A stretch of 64,000 bases of DNA from assembly GCF_048128805.1 (NCBI RefSeq), contig NC_136000.1, positions 13,474,854-13,538,853 of the forward strand, given 5' to 3'. Position 1 is the first letter of the stretch. Each line of letters opens with the position of its first letter. This document shows positions 36,694-54,877 of this stretch, one piece after another. Under the pieces are notes generated by a model, which saw only the letters and a list, made by a program, of their open reading frames with translations, searched no databases and was not told the DNA's origin. The DNA is from Centroberyx gerrardi. Its lineage: Eukaryota > Chordata > Actinopteri > Beryciformes > Berycidae. A program made the translations under genes and the position numbers.

Positions 36694-39630
36694 ATAAGCC
36701 CACGCTGGGAGCAGATGGCTGCCTTACACTTGAGTAACATGTTTGTGTACCAATGTTCCAGCGTCATCTCATCCTGCTGTCCAAACAGAGCCGCGTCCTG
36801 GAGTGCAAAACATCTCAGCACAATCATGGTAGTCAGCTACAAGCTTGACAGCACCTCTCACTTGACTTGCTGATAAACAGGTGAATGGTGCATAAAGATG
36901 ATGGCCTCCTCGTTTGACCTCTCCACTTTTTATAAGCTGTCCCACGATACAGTGCATTCATCTATTAACATTCACTCTTACCAGTTTAGGACAGAGGTAA
37001 GAGGCAGAGCCAGCACGGTCAGTGCAGGAGGAGGCCATCTTTATTACGGCTGATTGACTTTCCACTTGTGCCTTCGTTCTCTTAGCAACCAATTTAACTG
37101 GAGCACCATCACAGAGATATACAAGCATATCATTTTTAAATGTTTCAATTAAATTTGTATTCATTTTATAAGTAATACTGTGATGCAAAGAAATATGTCA
37201 TTTTAGATTCTGCTGAGAGGCCTGCAGTCATCCAATGTTTGTAAACCCTTTTAGTCCTGCAAGCATCCCCTCCCCAATATATCATCTACCATTTTTCTAT
37301 TTTGGTGCTCAAGGTCATCGGGTTGGGAGGAATCGTCACGATCGTCACGATGACGCTGGGCCCCATCCCCCACCCCCACACCTTTACAATCACTGTAAAT
37401 GAAAATTATGTCTGCATTTTCTACCACATACCACTAGAGGACCTTTATCCCTCTGCTTTTTTTCTTTTTTTTTTCTTCTTACGAGTCCCACTCCTACTCC
37501 ATCAGCAGGCTACTCCCCCTCCTTCCCACCCTCTCTACCTCCCTTTAAGGGACTCAAATGCTAGTAACACCGGTAGGTTAGCTGTTGTCGGTCTGTCAGC
37601 CAAAGGTACAGAATACAGAAGCTTTGATTTCAAACCACAACTGTTCCATCAGGGATAACGGACACGGCTCCATACGGTATGTAACGGATGCAGAACAGCT
37701 TTGTTCTGACTCTGGCATGTTATGTATATGAAATAACGGGTGTCTGTGATTCAGAAATGTATCCTGTACTTGAAGCCGTTATATATATATCTACCAGGGA
37801 ATGACGTGAAGGTGAGATATTAACCTAAATTGCGCAATGAAAATGAATTGTATTTGAGACTGATGTGATTGTGTGAGCTTCCTAAGAGACTGCCGCTTCG
37901 ATATGAAGAGCAAATCATTTCCCGTTATGTGGCAAGCCTTGATTCCCCATAATGATAGCCTAGCATTTTCATCATATGATGGGGTTAGCGATGACTGTAA
38001 TGTATTGATTGCTATGTTCAAGACTGTCGTTGTTATGCATCACGAATGTACTGGATTGTGTCCTTGCAATATAGCATTATTTTGCCTACAGTAACGGCGG
38101 GCCGTTGGACACACAGGTGTAATCCATCATGTCAGCGACAAACATGTCATTTCAGAGTCTCTGAATGCTGATTTGGTTGGAAATGTTAGCTTGCTAGCTG
38201 TTGGATGTTTTCACGGATTAACTGGACCGGTTTCCTTTCTCCCAGACCTAGAAACCGGGGCCACTGTGGGCGGAACGGTTGCCTTCCACCGGCTTCCGTT
38301 CAGTAGTGAGCGTTGTAATTAACGTGGGCAGGGATGTAGAGGAGGGCAACCCCACCTAAACCCACTGTGCCCACCTTTTTACTGGCAGAATGGAGTTGAC
38401 GAGCCTTTTTCAGGCTGACATAAATCTCTATGACATAAATTATTAGTATGTATCGTTGCAGGTATCTTCAGAGTGATGCAAATTATAAAAAGACAGGGTA
38501 TGTAAATGCAAAAATAATCAGAATCAGAATATATAATTGATTTTTCTTTATATTGCTGGTTGTTTGCCTTGTCATGATAGCCGACTGGAGGCATCGTTTG
38601 CCCACATTTGTATTTACCAGTACATCACTGAATGAGGCCTCAAGCTGCTAACTGCCAGACAGGCGCACAGAAGGACAAATAACTACTGAGCAAGATATTG
38701 ACGGATACGCAAGTTCATAGTAGTGTGTGTCCATTCAGATTAAGCACCTTTTTTCCCACAACTATGTTAGTATGGTTAGGATGAGACCAAGCAGTGCAAT
38801 AAAGCATTCCTGCAGCCTTGAAATAATTGATGAGGTGAACTCTCCTTGGGTGTAAGGTGACATCCTAAGCTTTGTAATGGAAATGTGCCTTTTTGGCTGC
38901 AATGCTGAAAAGACTGCTTGGTTGTCATTCAGTAGAAAACGGCAACCTTTTACTCATCTCATTATATTGTGTTGAATATTCATTTATCTGCATCATGCAG
39001 GACTACATGCATGTATGGTCACGTATTTCTTGAATGCTATTAAAATCCCAGGGGGAAGGGCTACTAAATGTCAGAGGTATATGTGCATTGAATGGAAATG
39101 ACATCTGGCAGTGCTGGTGGGTTGATGTTATGCTGCCAGATGAACATTGTAATCATCCAGACATCCAAGGCGTCACCATAACTTGCACCATACGACCAAA
39201 TGCTTCAATGCTACATTTGCACTGTGTTTTTTTCTTTAAAGGAAAGTCCATACCCATTTCTCAGTCAAGGCTGTAGGAAAGCTGAGAGGGAGGCAGATTA
39301 CGGGAGACACAAGAGAGAAACCCCTGGTGAAATTAGAAACTTGGCCACCAGGGATATGTGTGCTTTCATAGGTGGAAGTCTTAAACACTACACCATCTCT
39401 GTGCACACAAGTTTTATTTTTGCTGTCCTCTGAACATTTAACTCAGGCTATTATTTCTCATCTACGCTGACGGGAATGCATAATTGTGTAGGCTTAATGG
39501 CTGTAAAATTAACTCGGAGGAGGTGTAATGGACATGCATTGCTAGGCCCAGATCATAACTCTCAGTCCACCGGTTGTAAGTGGAGAATGAGAGAGAGCTT
39601 CTATAAGTAGGTATTAGGTTTATAATCCTG

Positions 39631-39705
39631 ATGCTGGAGGGAAGAGGGAATAGTAATCAGATTTATCTGTGACACCACAAAATTTCATCCCTTGTTTCCG
39701 CAGTG
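39631..39705 (+). repeat. dispersed repeat, copy B
   Basis: The segment from ATGCTGGAGGGAAGAGGGAA to AAAATTTCATCCCTTG matches the reverse complement of 35761-35835 with only a few differences. Confidence 0.85.
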
Positions 39706-42700
39706 CTGTAGATGTCCATAAATAGACTCCGTCTTATGAACCAATTTTTAAAAAGCATTATAAAAGCATCAGCAGCTGTTTGGTTTATTGAATCCTTGAG
39801 CAGTAGATATAGACTACCACTTGCAAAGCTGGGAGCTGTTTAAAACAAAAGCTTTATGCATTACGGGATATTATAGATGTCACAAAAATACATGAGGGCA
39901 ATAGCACGTTGGAAGTACTTCATATAATATAAGCTCATAATGTTGCAGCAGATACAGAATGAGAAAAGTAGGGGTTGATATCCTCAGGAAGAAGAATAGA
40001 AAAGGGAACAGATTGAAAAAAATATATTCGATCTGGCCTCTGTTCTCCTCACAGCCCAGAGAAATACTCTAATGGTGAATTGCAGTGGTACGCTCGTGTC
40101 AAACAGTGTTCAATACAATTCCTTAGTGGTTTGAAGCCCATACCGTGTATAAATAGAACCAGTTCATGCTAGACAGATGGACACAGAACAACAGCCTGCT
40201 CTCAGCTTATGAGGAAGGACCATGTGATTTTCATTTCTTCCCTGTGTTTTCCACTAGCCACACTCACGTGAGTTGTGTCACTGACTGCCACAGTGTTTTG
40301 TCACCGGCCGCTCACTTCCTCCCATCATTCACCAAACTCTTGCTTCGTTTAGTCAGCAAAGATACTGTGTGTGGCACTAGAGTACAGAGAAGCAGCCAAG
40401 ATTGTAATGGTTATGGTAAATGTAAAATTTGCCTTTTCATTTGCATAAGAATAGTGTCATTTCCATTCACTTTTGCGTAGCAAATAAACTGGGTTGGGCT
40501 TTTCTTTTTTCAATCTGTACATAGTTATTATCCTCTGTGATTGAACATGGATTAGAGCAGATCAGTAATTAAACTCACCATGTCTTGCCCCCACACCCCC
40601 ATTTCTCTTATTTATGCCAGCACTGATCCAATATTGTCAACAACTTTTGGTATGCTAATGCACCTCCAATATGCATGTGTTTGGTATTGTTGGAAAGACA
40701 AACTCCTCATCTTGCTGAATTTAGTGCATCCTTGAACTGAGCACATTGGTGCATCTGATAGGTGAACTGGAGCTCTTTGAATTGACCTCCCTGTTATGTG
40801 GCCTATTTGTGCCTAAACTATATATTCTTTACTCTGCATTTACTGTGACTGCTGTGTCACAGACAAAAAAAATGAGCTATGTGATACTTCCAGGAGCTGA
40901 ATGCTTCAATGCAGGTAGGCTATAGGAGAACAATATAGTTACATGTCATGGAAGTGTTTTGGAGCCTTCATAGACATGACAATTTCACCTAATTGAATTT
41001 TCAGTGCTTTTGAGATGTTACTGACACAAATCATATTACTAGCCTAATCATAGTAGAACTGAAGACTTTCCAAGGTCTTTTGAAAGCTTTAAGGATAATT
41101 TCAGGATGTAAGAAAGGATACATGAATGATTACAATTTTGGCCGTCTATGCCTACCTGAAATCCCTACTTCAATGGATAACTGCAATCCTTAAATCTTAC
41201 TTGTCGACTGGTACTGATATATCTAATATTGATGGATGGTCTAAGCAACAGGCAACCCTGTAATACAGGAGACATCATCGAATCATCGAATCATCATAGA
41301 AATCATATATCACATAATACATTTTGTCCCTATGCTTACTACACTATTCTATTATTACATATGTAACAATGTAATATTTATTAACATATGGTTTCTACAC
41401 CTTCTGTTCCCCCTATGGACTAGATCATTACGTAGAATACCATTACACATGTAACCTTGGACATTGGTCCATAAACTCCAGACTCAGAAAGGTGTGAAAC
41501 ATTCACAGAGAAACCCATAAAGACTTAAGCCAGGCAGGATGGTCATCAGGTAATAGCATTTTTTTTTTTTAGGAATTTAATATCTAAACTCATCTAGCAA
41601 AGAATGAGGATTACAGGCTCCAGTTCCAAATAAGCAGTTTCAACTTGCTCATCTGAGTATTTTTGTAGGTGGCCTAATGGCAGTGTGTTATGTTGACCCA
41701 GGCAGATCCTTGTCAGTAAGGCTGTGTTGTAATGATGAACAAGGGTCAGGCACAAACTGTTATCTGTCTCAGTTGGTACCTAGACCCTCTGGCAACACTT
41801 TAACTGGTGATCAGCTGGTTTCAGGATTGAGTCTGTGTCCAGTCGCTGGTATGGGGGGCTTGGTTAGATCGTAGATTCAAGGTTCTGCATAGGAGGCAAG
41901 TTGCACATTCACCTTGTCTATTGTTTACTCATCAGTGCTTATCTGCTTTAGAGGTACAAACTCAAAATATGACCTCTGCGTGTGTGTGTGTGTGTGTATC
42001 TGATGTTTCAAGTCACTTGTGATATGCCACTTTGAGAAAGAAGTTGTTTGTCCAGTTTGAAACAATTTTTGTCTTAAGTATCACCTACGTTTAGTTAATT
42101 TTAAATTTCTTCAGTGTTTTGGTGACCAGAAAACATGAAAGAGATCCTTTGCTTTGTTATATATACAGCTGAACTGATCTTTAGCAATGCTGTTTTGTGG
42201 GGTCTGGGGAGATGAAATACCAATTACACCGCAGCTTCCTGCCTGTTTGTTATTTTCTCTCGTGCTAAAGGAATTCCTTGGAGATTTGGTTGATGAGTGA
42301 TGCCTCTGTGCTGTGCATGCTGCACACTGAAGCCAGTTTGTTTCCATACAGACTCCCAATTGTCATGACAAGACAGCACAGCTAAGATACGTCCATGGGC
42401 CAAATAAATGTGCTGGTGCAGACCCAGCTGTATGGTGTGGATGGGTTGAAGTGGCCGAGTAAAGCCGCGGGGTTGTGACAGAAGGAGGGAGATGTCAGCT
42501 TGATGGCTGATTCATGGGAGACTGCAGCGCTCTCTTCACCACAACCCATACATTTTCTCCTCCGCCTCTTTACTAACAGCACATGTAGTTTTCTGTTGCA
42601 ACTTATGGTATAAAAATAACTAGTGATATCAGAGTGCTGACTGTGAAGTTAGCTTTATGTTCTGGAGGAAGTCAGTGACATGAAATGGGGAAACAGAAGT

Positions 42701-42943
42701 AGAAAGCAAAAGGCCGAAAAAGAGGAGACAGAGACTCAAGGTCAGACTGCTGGGGGAGAAAATGGAGAGATAGATGGAGGACGAGAGGAAGGACAGAGAG
42801 ATAAGTGACGGAGATGGACTATGAAGTCGGCTGTGTGAAGCTCCAGGGAGCAGAGAGGAGAACACAGAGCCAACAGAGACCAGAGAGGCAGCGCACTGAC
42901 CTGCTCTGACCCCCCCTCCCTCTCCCCCTCTACTTCCCCCACC

Positions 42944-42949
<6 letters not shown>

Positions 42950-42980
<31 letters not shown>
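42950..42980. repeat. (CA)n microsatellite
   Basis: Pure CA run of about 31 bp, about 1 kb upstream of the slc25a22 5' UTR exon. Confidence 0.95.
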
Positions 42981-42983
<3 letters not shown>

Positions 42984-43921
42984 TGGAGCACCGCTCAGCC
43001 AGGGAGGGCCTCCTGTCCCCATCCAAGCTAAACACACTGAGCCACAGCTGCATTCATGCTATGATAGTTATCTGATAGCTAAATATTCATGCTGTGTAAT
43101 CTTTCAGAACAGGAATTAGAGGAATTAGGAATATTGGGTCGTAGGCGTGTTAGGTGTGTATGCGTGTGCTTTTCACAAAGAAACGGACAAGTCAGCAAAC
43201 ATCTGAAATGGAAAGCTGTGTTTGAGAGTCGTGACTGAGGAAAAAGGGAGCGGGGGGGGTTGTGTTGGAGGAGAGAGGAGGAGGCGGGCTGCACGCTCGG
43301 AGGTGGGTTGTGATTGGTGGATGAAGGGGGTGGAGAGAATGAAGGGGGAAATGAGAAACATCTTTTCACACAGAGGGCATTCTGTACCAAATATTGGGAG
43401 CATCTTGGCCATATATGATCGGATTTTGTTTCATCTGTTTGCTCAGAATTTGTGTCAGAGCATATGGATGGAGCTTCATCAGATGAACTCTAGATTGCCA
43501 GTAAAATGGTTACGCATACCACATGGTCTTAAGTGTTCAAGGACATGCATGAAGCACAGATGTTTCAGTGGTGATAGATTTGTTTAACAGAATGTAATCC
43601 CTCTCCCGTGATAGCTAAAGCTCTATTTTGGGAGAGCTGTCTGCAATGTTGCCAAATTATGCTTACACAGCGGTTCGCTACCAAAATGGGCCCTGGAAAC
43701 GCTCCCCTTTGCTATGCCATTGTCCCTATTTTAGACCTGGTGTGCCTTTTAGACAAAAGAGGAAGGGAATAAGTTTAGTGAATGACAGAGCTATGAAGGC
43801 AGAGTCAGCAACGGTTATCTCTAAATTGACATGTTCATGATAATCCTTTGATACATGCTGCCAGACCAGTTCTTGTAGTGTCATGTACCATGTGAACAGG
43901 CCTTTTCCTATCTTTTTACAG

Positions 43922-44104
43922 ATATCCTCAAATCTCAGCTTGCAAGAAGTACAAGGAGTCGAGTGGACGAACGATAAGACTGTATGATCCCACCGCACTC
44001 AGACAGCAACACACTGGAACGGACAACAAAGGACAAGGACAGCAACTGAGTGACCAGCTAACAGACAGATTGACACTTTGACCATCTGCCAGGGCCTGAG
44101 ATAA
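43922..44104 (+). other. slc25a22: slc25a22 5' UTR part of the exon carrying the start codon
   Basis: An acceptor, TCTTTTTACAG, ends at 43921. The sequence after it runs without a splice donor to the ATG at 44105 and then to a donor at 44124/44125. This is most simply a 5' UTR exon that also holds the first 20 coding bases. The transcription start lies further upstream and is not identified. Confidence 0.55.
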
Positions 44105-47813
<3,709 letters not shown>

Positions 47814-50589
47814 GAAGCCCCTCCTTTCTGCCTTTCCCTCCCATAATGCATTGCACCAACTGCGTCAGGACTCATCTCATTCTGAAAGAAGTTTTTGATC
47901 GTATGTGGGTCAAAGCGTGACCAACCAGTACATTTTGTTTTACTTTGTTATGTTGAATGTTGAGATTTTAGCATAGTTCAGGAGGGAGTCTTTGGTTGCC
48001 AAGCTGCCTACTGTGGCACACACAATTCCAGTAGGCAGGCACAGCTAGCTTTCTGGAATTAAAGCCACGAATATCATTTTATGTTTCAAAGGATATTACT
48101 TTATAATTATTACATGTTATTACGTTTTTGAATATGATTGTTGAATTACAAAGTAGATGTACTGCCCTAGGTTGCTGCAATTCTGCAAGCTCTGTAGTAC
48201 CTATTTTTTCCCCCAATCAGCATAGGTTATGAATGACAATGAAGACAATAGTGATCTATTGAAAATTTATGAAGAACTACCATAATTTACACACACATAT
48301 CTAACTTACAAAGATATTTGAGTTCCACAGAGAACAATAGATCTATTAGACTATTCACCAAGCATGCTTTTTAAATAACTGCCCCAGACCTTATGTCTTA
48401 AAAGGTAGTATACAATGAATTAGAACAAAATATATGCCTCTGTTTCAGACAAAGACCCAGGGGATGTATTGATGTGATACAACACACCCCATATGATCTT
48501 TCCTGAGAAACCACATCCCTGCCTGTAAGTGGTTGTAATGAACCCAGCCATTCAGCCTAGCTCTGAGCTGACTTTGATTGCCTTGGCTTTTTAGGTAGAT
48601 TAGGTTCTATCTGATAGCTGGTGGTACTACAATGGCTCGACTGTGTCGCCCCCCTGAGGGATAGCTCGGTTCCTTAGTCACACATTAAAGTAAACTCTAG
48701 ATACAGTGTGCTCCACTCTGACACTGTGCAGTACCAAACGGCCCGTACACATGGTAGATCCATCAGAACACACACTGTGTAACAACTTTGAGAGCATAGA
48801 CAAGTTAGGCAAATGTATAAACTGTAAACACTAAATGGCCTGAAAATCATTTCAATAGAATGCGAGACTAAGCAAAGTAAATATTCAATAGTTATGCTGA
48901 CAAATGACCAGACATGACCTGCTGAGGCGGGAAGAGTACTGTTACCCATTGTGGAGCCAACAAGACCTTAGCCAGATTAGTTCATGCCCCCTAGATCCAA
49001 ACATAATTATTGTTGTTTACAGATGAGTTCATACTCAAATTAAAATACATGAAACTTGGCTCAACATGTATTCAGTGGCAGTACCCAAAGAGCGAATGAA
49101 TACTTATATATTTCTCAATCAGAAAATAGAACCAATGTGATTTCAAGTTATTGGGACATACTATACTTTTACCAAACATTTCAGCTTGTTTGCTTTAGAG
49201 GTTTTGTTTGCTTTAAGCTGCTAGGGAAAGCATTCATGGTGTATCTTGTGCATGCATCACATCACTGAAGACCTGCCATTGGTTTATCTTGCCGGAGATC
49301 AAGGTGACTTTGATGTGTGTTATCCAGTCACATTCCTTCCTTGCTCCCACTGTTTAAGCAGCTCTTCAATTGTACTGTTGCACTGTAGATGTGCAATGCA
49401 ACTATTCAATGTGTTATCATTTGTGGGAGTGAGATCTATTTATCAATATTTCTTTCTATAGGCAGTATAAGACTATATATTTGTATGTGTTGTTTTTCTG
49501 TGTCAAAGTGTCCACCTTACTATATTGTACATATGCAGATGATATGAACTTTATGTTTTAGGTTTTATTGTTTGTTTTGTACATGATGGCTTATTTGCAC
49601 ACCTACCTCTCCAGCTCCCCTCTCAATCCATATTGTTGTGATTTTATGTTATGATGATGTGGATATATCAAATGAAGGAACATGTGTTATTTTAATGCAA
49701 CAAGGATATCATTTGAACTTAAATGCAGCAGAATGGTGAGGTTTCGTTCTTTTACTGTATGCAAAGGGGAACAATAATGCAGAACCTCTTGGATGGCTGT
49801 TTGGAGGTGCCACGTTCTCCCAGGCTATTGGTTAAGTCTGTGGGCCCGCCTATTGTCCCACCTCCTCCTGCTTTATCAACTAGGACCAAATGGAGCATTA
49901 TCCTATGATGTCATAATTATGATTAGTCTTCAAGTCATCCTGGCAAAGTCAATGATCTTCATTTCACAGATTTTTGGAAATGACACAATTTAAACCATTC
50001 TGTAAATGAAATTAAATGCACCCAGGACACGGCCAATAGGGACCTGTTGACATCAGACTGGAAATTTAACATTGTGTTTTTTTCAATTGGTGCTCCTTTC
50101 ATGAATTAGCTGCAATATGACAATGGCAACACTAATGACCAAGGCTGTACTGATTGAATCGCATGCTAGTGAATCTCAGCGTTATCAATGTCTTAACTCA
50201 AAGCCATAGGTCTAGCTAATGAAAGCCCAGGGAGGCAGAACAGAACAGCTAGACATCGACTGGCACCTCTGGCCATGATGACAGCTGAGCCACAGGAAAA
50301 ATGGCAAAGACCTGCCTACTCATGTGATTTCATCTTTATGAATTACTGTTGATGTTGTCGTTTTTTCCTCAACATTCCAATTGCCAGCTCATCTCATAAA
50401 TGCTATTATTGTGATCACAATACCTATTTTTATGTTGAAATTATTGTTATGATTTTTTGAAATCTTACCCCCCTTGTTTTCTGATTTTGTTGTTGTTGTT
50501 GTGGCTGTTTTCGGTTAAATCTTGAAAATGTTGTGCAAGTCATTTTGTTTTACTCAGCTGTGAATTTTCACTGACCTTGTGCATTTGGT

Positions 50590-50630
50590 TGTGTATGTGT
50601 GTGCGTGTGTGTGTGTGTGTGTGTCTGTGT
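50590..50630. repeat. (GT)n microsatellite
   Basis: Interrupted GT run, possibly within the slc25a22 3' UTR. Confidence 0.9.
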
Positions 50631-52460
50631 AGTGCTGTAGTTGATATGTAGTTATTAGTGTGACACTGCGGTATTTTCTCCTTGATTGTCAGTCCCACTC
50701 TCCCTCCCCTCCTTCCCTCTATCTGTCACACTCTTCTGCCACCTACTCTCCCCAACACATATATCCGGGGTGCAGAAGAGGTCTAAAACACCAAATATAT
50801 GACTTAGAGTGTATACAATCAAAGAAAGCACAAAGGACTATTAGGCACAAGAGACCACATAACCCACTTTGAATAATACTCAAAGTCCTTGGATGTGACT
50901 CCTGACATTGAAAAGCGATGTGCTGCTTTTGCAGACACAGATGAAAGTTAAGCCTGACTCAGAAATGTGTCTCAGTGGAGATGTCCATTGAAATTAAGAT
51001 TTTAGTCTTGTAATAATTTTTATCTATGTCTGTGAATCTTGTTCCATAGGGCTGAGACAATAGGTCACTATAAGAGACCCATTTAATGGCGTCCACTATT
51101 TTACCCATCTGCAGTTATTCACAACATGTATATCGCCTACATATTCTAAAGAAGTCAGATATAAGAATGTAACTTAGATATTATGAGATATATTATAATT
51201 ATAGTGAAGAGGAGTTTATTAGATTTTAGTGAAAGATTTGTCTGTAACACATCCACTGAAAAATTCATGAACCAGCTTACCGATATGCAATAAGTAGAAG
51301 CCACACACAGATACACAAAAGTAAAAAAAAACAATTGAACACGACCTGTCAATCACAACTTCACACAATGTATGAGTAATGCACTCTCTCTGGGGACCTT
51401 GGAGGCCTTTGGGGATCTGAGATCTCTACAGGGCCTCTGTTCTCTTCCTCCAAGAGGAATTGTGCATTATAGCACTTTAAAACTAGGGCCCCCACCCCAC
51501 TGTCCAGCTACAAGGTATCTCTCTATGACAGAGGGTGTTATGAATATGTGTGGTGAATGACACAGTTGTCCTAGTCATTGTTTACAATGCAATGAAAAAA
51601 GAAAAACACAAATATAATGTTGTGTTTCCTGTCACAGTTTGCTGTTCAATAAAATGACTGTCCTGAACTCGCCTGATGTCGTTTTCTGTGCTGTGGGCTA
51701 CGCTTTTACTCTTATCACTGTATCTGCTTTCAAGGTTCAATAGTCTTCTGAAAGACAAAAAAAACACACACACACACTGCCGTTTTTGTGTCTAATAGTA
51801 CTGTGGAAACCGAACAGCAGGGCAATGTTTTGAAGAGTAGGAAGATGACATTGTGGCTCCTCGGGGCACAAGAACACCTGAGACAGTGGTGAAGTGATGA
51901 TTTGATGCCGTCCAGAACCACCAGGTGTCACTGCAGGGTCGCAAGACAGTTGTAGCCCTGCTGCCGTGGGAATGGGAAAAGTGTCAGTGATGCTGCAAGT
52001 ATAACATACAGGTGTATGCTGAGCCTGGGCGGTGTGGCAGTAAATCATACACTCAGGTCTCACTCTCTGTCTAGCTATCTCATTCTCAGTCATGCTGTTT
52101 ACTATCTCTCGCTGCTGTGATAGAGCTTATATATAGTCACGCTGCTCTCGCCTGCGAGCCTTGAGGTTTCACTCGATCAATAAAGTGTTTCCGTATGTTT
52201 ATAGCTTGCATCATAAAAGTATAGAAATGTATGATACCTTATGAGTTTACAGTAATGTCCAGGGTCAACGAACCATTCATCATTCCTGCATGCGTCAACA
52301 GAACTGATGCTGTGACAAGGATATATTCATTATTAATCTGCTGCGGTCTGCTACGTATTCAACATTACTGTTTACAGCATTAGTTTCTAGAGTGCTATTT
52401 TGCCAACCAACAGCTTGAATTCTTAAAAAGAAAGTTACATCATACCACTCTCATATAACC

Positions 52461-52463
<3 letters not shown>

Positions 52464-52494
<31 letters not shown>
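52464..52494. repeat. (CA)n microsatellite
   Basis: Pure CA run of about 31 bp. Confidence 0.95.
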
Positions 52495-52497
<3 letters not shown>

Positions 52498-54261
52498 CAC
52501 GTACTGTCTTTGGCTGTAAGCAGGTCTTGTTTCAGTCAGAGTCAGATTTCATATTGAATTGTCTGCCTCTTTGAGGGACTCCTTTCATCAGACTATCTAC
52601 TCCACTGTTTATACACAGTAGAAATTAGCCACAGGCTCAGTTTACAACAATGACAAGACTTTGAAATACAGAAATGAGCACCAGCCAGTGTTCTTATGCT
52701 CATTCAAATCCCTTTCATGTGCCATGACTTAAGCTTCCACCCTGAACTATTATTAGCCCTTCATGCTTTCTAGCGAGAGAAGGAGAGAGTATGCAGGCAA
52801 GGTAGTCTCACTAAGTGGAGCTGAAAGAAAGAAAATGATGGAAGGAATGGAAATCAAGAGGTGGAGACAGTAAAGGACCATCGATAGAAGGAGCAGAGAG
52901 ACGGAGGAAGGGAGGGGAGGGTGGTGATGTGTATATAGGTCACTAAATCAATGGGAATCAGGTTTTTGAAGGGGAGAGAAGGGGGTATTTATAGATACCA
53001 GTGGAGACAGATGCATCTGTGACAGGCACAATGATGCAGGGAGTACAGGAGGAAAAATCTGGGAATAGACTGTGGCCAAATTAGTCTGCAGAGAATTCTG
53101 ATAACGAATGGCAAAGGCTTCTCAAAGACGAACAAATAGCATGAAGCGCAGCGCAAAACAAAATATAATCAAATGGAAATCACTGCAGGATACTTTGAGC
53201 AAATGACCTTCCCAGCTATATTGACAAAATGCAGGCAAACTGCTATTTTGACCGTGATATTGCGAACGCTCACAGCATTTGCATCTACAGTACAGCTCTA
53301 CTCATATCTTATTGAATTGTAATCTGCAATATCAGAGAAGCAAATTATTGAATTAAATATAAGCCCTGTATTTCGCAGGCTTGTAGGGAGAGCCTGTTTG
53401 TTACTCAGGCACACTGTGAGCCACTGAAAGGCTGTAAAACAGAAAACCTGATGGGCTGCACGGATACGTGGTGCAGATCTCAGGTCAGAGGTTACTGGTC
53501 GATGAGCAAGACCCATAATGATTTCTATGTGAATGTCAGAGAGTAAGTCACACCTCCTATTTTTCTACCAAATGGCAATGTGGAGATGCCGGCTGTGGTT
53601 TTAAGAATTATCATACAGCCCTTCATGGGCTTATTCCATTTAGTTTCTATAATGTTCCATGTCTCAGTCTATAAGCTGCATGTAACAAGAAGTTCAAGCA
53701 GAAATTGAAGATTTTACACTTAGAACAAGAAGGAAAATAATTGTAAAAATGGTATTAAATTGGCTTCTGAGTGGCTCTTTCTAGGACTAAGTCAAGGTCA
53801 CATAGCCAAATGGTTCCTTCTCCACTTACAAAGCTGCCTACATTTGATGTAAGACAGAATGAATACTGAATGGTAAAATGATCTACATCTAATTTTTGCA
53901 TCTAATTTAGGAGTATTGGCATAACGGTCACATCACCTTGCATCAAAAACTGCTATAGAGGAAGCACCCAATTACACCCACAGTCCTATATGTGGGCATA
54001 TGGACCACATTATTAGCCACAGCCCAGGGATTAAGAGCTGTGTGTCTTGAATACATACCCATCTAACCATCATTTGCATTTAGAAGAGATAGGGATAAGC
54101 AGCAAGTGGCACATGGTTGAGGTGAGAGGGCCACCTGGTTCCTCTTCCCCTCCCCACGCCAGTGTTCACACCAGTCTATTGACACTGAAACAGATTTTTC
54201 ATAAGCAATTCGTTATTATATAATTATGACGAATTGATCTATTAAAACTGCATTTTTGTTG

Positions 54262-54420
54262 TTGCTTTAACCACTAAAGTGACCAAGTGGTTAAAGAGAC
54301 CGTCCTTCAACCGGACAACTCGGGCTCCAGGTGGGCTGGTCTGTAGCTGCCCCCTCTCTCCTCCTATGGGTGGGGGGGTGGGGGGTATCCCTACAGAGAG
54401 CAATTAACTCTTATATTTTA
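54262..54420 (+). mobile_element. tRNA-derived SINE-like fragment
   Basis: TGACCAAGTGGTTAAAGAG matches the A-box region of class II tRNAs (Ser/Leu type, TGGCCGAGTGGTTAAGGCG), and ACTCGGGCTCC further on is a degraded B box. A non-tRNA body follows (GTCTGTAGCTGCCCCCTCTC). There is no intact cloverleaf, so this is a SINE relic and not a tRNA gene. Confidence 0.45.
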
Positions 54421-54600
54421 AGCAGCCCATTGTAAGAGGACGGGGCGTCTGATCAATTAACACGCTAAGTGAATCAGGAATCGCACATGGCTGGAGAGCA
54501 AACAGGCGGCCAAGACTTGTCAACACTGCTGCAAAAGTCACTTTTTCCCCATTACAGCGTTTTGTCCTCTGAGCACTGAGAACGCCTGGTTATTATGGAG

Positions 54601-54615
54601 AGAGAGGGATAGAGG

Positions 54616-54698
<83 letters not shown>
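54601..54698. repeat. (GA)n microsatellite
   Basis: Nearly pure GA run of almost 100 bp, about 180 bp upstream of the candidate first exon at 54878. Confidence 0.97.
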
Positions 54699-54877
54699 TG
54701 TCTCAAACTGGTTAGCCTACCTATCCACTAGGAGGAGAGGAGAGGCTGTTGAGGAGCAACAAGACAATAAACAGCTACTACTACAAACCAAATCAGCGGA
54801 GTTCACGACACGCAAGAGGAGTAACAACAAATAATTGAGACAACGCCATCATATTGCCTCGGAGTGAAGTAACAGCC

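Larger units (their letters stand above)
36694..43921. other. intergenic: pidd1 3' UTR to slc25a22 5' exon
   Basis: No coding exon is supported in about 7.2 kb. An ATTAAA at 37148-37153 is a possible pidd1 poly(A) signal. A first noncoding exon of slc25a22 should lie here because the exon carrying its ATG has a splice acceptor at 43920-43921. One candidate donor is CATACG|GTATGT at 37676/37677, downstream of a moderately CpG-containing stretch, but this is a guess. Other contents: a short palindromic CGTCACGAT repeat (37332-37355), copy B of a dispersed repeat (39631-39705), and a CA microsatellite (42950-42980). Confidence 0.5.
47814..54877. other. slc25a22 3' UTR and gene-poor intergenic DNA
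   Basis: The first part is slc25a22 3' UTR. Its end is uncertain: AATAAA at 51648-51653 is the clearest candidate poly(A) signal, which would make a UTR of about 3.8 kb, and another AATAAAG lies near 52180. Contents: a GT run (50590-50630), a CA run (52464-52494), a tRNA-like SINE fragment (54262-54420) and a long GA tract (54601-54698). No coding exon is supported before 54878. Confidence 0.5.

Noticed and set aside
54262-54340. tRNA gene
   Set aside because: Only A-box and weak B-box similarity; no paired acceptor stem. Treated as a SINE relic.
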